In this document: positions 63,287 through 64,000 of the stretch, piece after piece | Layout: every line of letters starts with the position of its first letter | Position numbering within the stretch: the first letter of the stretch is position 1 | Translations under genes and position numbers: made by a program | DNA from: Pyricularia pennisetigena | Lineage: Eukaryota; Ascomycota; Sordariomycetes; Magnaporthales; Pyriculariaceae | DNA length: 64,000 bases | Assembly: GCF_004337985.1 (NCBI RefSeq) | Contig: NW_021940924.1 | Location: 310,001 to 374,000 of the forward strand | Reading direction: 5' to 3' | Notes under the pieces: generated by a model | What the model was told of the DNA's origin: nothing | Seen by the model: the letters and a program-made list of their open reading frames with translations, nothing else | Database searches by the model: none

Positions 63287-64000
63287 ATGACGAACACGGG
63301 TGCGAACATTGGTCAGAGGCGCAAAGATGAACGGTAAGCACGACCGAATAAGCAATCGAGTGCCTCATCCATGTTTACAAACCGTAATCCAGCTTCTACA
63401 TTGCATAGGTACACTGCGACTAAACCCCTTCTTTACAGGCGCCCCCGCCCGGTGGTTACATCCTCGGGAGACGTGACCCCTCGGAACGCCGACGGCGACG
63501 AGGTCAACAAGCTGGTAAAGCAGCCAGAGACGCGTCTTATAGGTCAGGAGCAGCTAGTGGCTGAGGTAAAAGGCATATATGCTGGGTAAGTCTTGGCCAG
63601 GCGTGGACCAGAGCACGAGACGCGGACGGTTCCGACCCGCCTGCCGAAAGGCTGGCGTGTGATAAAAGCCTGTTGCCTGCACTCGAGTTGGTCATCTGGA
63701 GGGGAAGCTGCCAGATCCGTGTCGTACTAATTTACTACAAATCTAGTCTCGTTATGGTCGAAAACAAGTGCATAGAGGTCGACAATGCACAGAACTCGCT
63801 CAACAACGATTCGGCTTCCCCCCAGCTAAACACCAACCAGTGGCAAGCTTTGATTGCCTTGCACCGCACGTTGCTACACGAGCACCTCGATTTTTTCCTC
63901 GCCTCTCAGCATCCTTCGGCAAGCCCAGCGCTGCGTCGTCTGGCTGCCAAATACGCAATGCCGGCGCGCATGTGGCGACACGGCATTCATAGTTTGTAAG
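63287..64000 (+). CDS. Est1/SMG-like DNA/RNA-binding protein, 5' part only
   Basis: Exons 63287-63333, 63409-63585 and 63747-63995 join in phase; the window ends exactly on the next donor (GTAAG, 63996-64000). After a basic N-terminus (YTATKPLLYRRPRPVVTSSG), EQLVAEVKGIYAGLVMVENK and LNTNQWQALIALHRTLLHEH precede DFFLASQHPSASPALRRLAA and KYAMPARMWRHGIHS. This is the conserved start of fungal proteins with an Est1-type DNA/RNA-binding domain. Members take part in telomerase recruitment or nonsense-mediated decay; which applies here cannot be told from this part. The second intron (161 bp) is long for this window. Confidence 0.75.

Overview
The window looks like an accessory, rearranged segment of a filamentous ascomycete chromosome, most probably Hypocreales-like. 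This is inferred from the gene families and from the introns, which are short (about 45-70 bp), GT-AG, with CTRAC-type branch sites; it is not a database assignment. Intact multi-exon genes are scattered among duplicated, truncated and frameshifted gene pieces, several families of short dispersed repeats, and one intact DNA transposon.

Layout. 1-1.9 kb (minus): a Ulp1-like protease-fold gene cut by the left edge and a frameshifted RGG/NCBP3-like gene. 4.2-6.0 kb: a CFEM-rhodopsin (Pth11-type) receptor gene inside a 1744-bp segment that recurs inverted at 29.35-31.1 kb. 7.1-12.2 kb: a patatin-like phospholipase gene with a complete pogo/Fot1-type transposon in its fifth intron (counting from the proposed start). 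14.1-15.2 kb: a pseudokinase. 12.9-19.6 kb is a mosaic of pieces whose better copies lie at 43.4-49.6 kb. 20.3-22.0 kb: the broken N-terminus of a giant DUF6606/DUF3638-type gene, of which a middle piece recurs at 25.5 and 40.3 kb. 24.8 kb: an intact RGG gene. 27.4-29.2 kb: a DHA2-type MFS transporter. 31-40 kb: remnants (receptor 3' end, DUF3723 N-terminus, coiled coils, a CENP-B-like HTH gene). 43.4-49.6 kb: small hypothetical genes. 49.9-52.5 kb: a ferric reductase convergent with a RING-finger gene. 53.5-58 kb: small acidic proteins and a DUF3723 pseudogene. 58-63.2 kb: repeats and decayed sequence. 63.3 kb to the end: the 5' part of an Est1-like gene, which runs off the window.

Interpretation. 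Patatin-like phospholipase, ferric reductase and DUF3723 genes are three of the auxiliary families reported on fungal Starship giant transposons, so the segment may be Starship cargo or a relic of it. No DUF3435 captain recombinase was recognised here. The same short repeats sit at several of the points where genes are cut, which suggests repeat-associated rearrangement. The perfect inverted duplication is either very recent or an assembly artefact. Exon joins were worked out by hand from splice consensus and reading-frame continuity; no alignment or database search was run.
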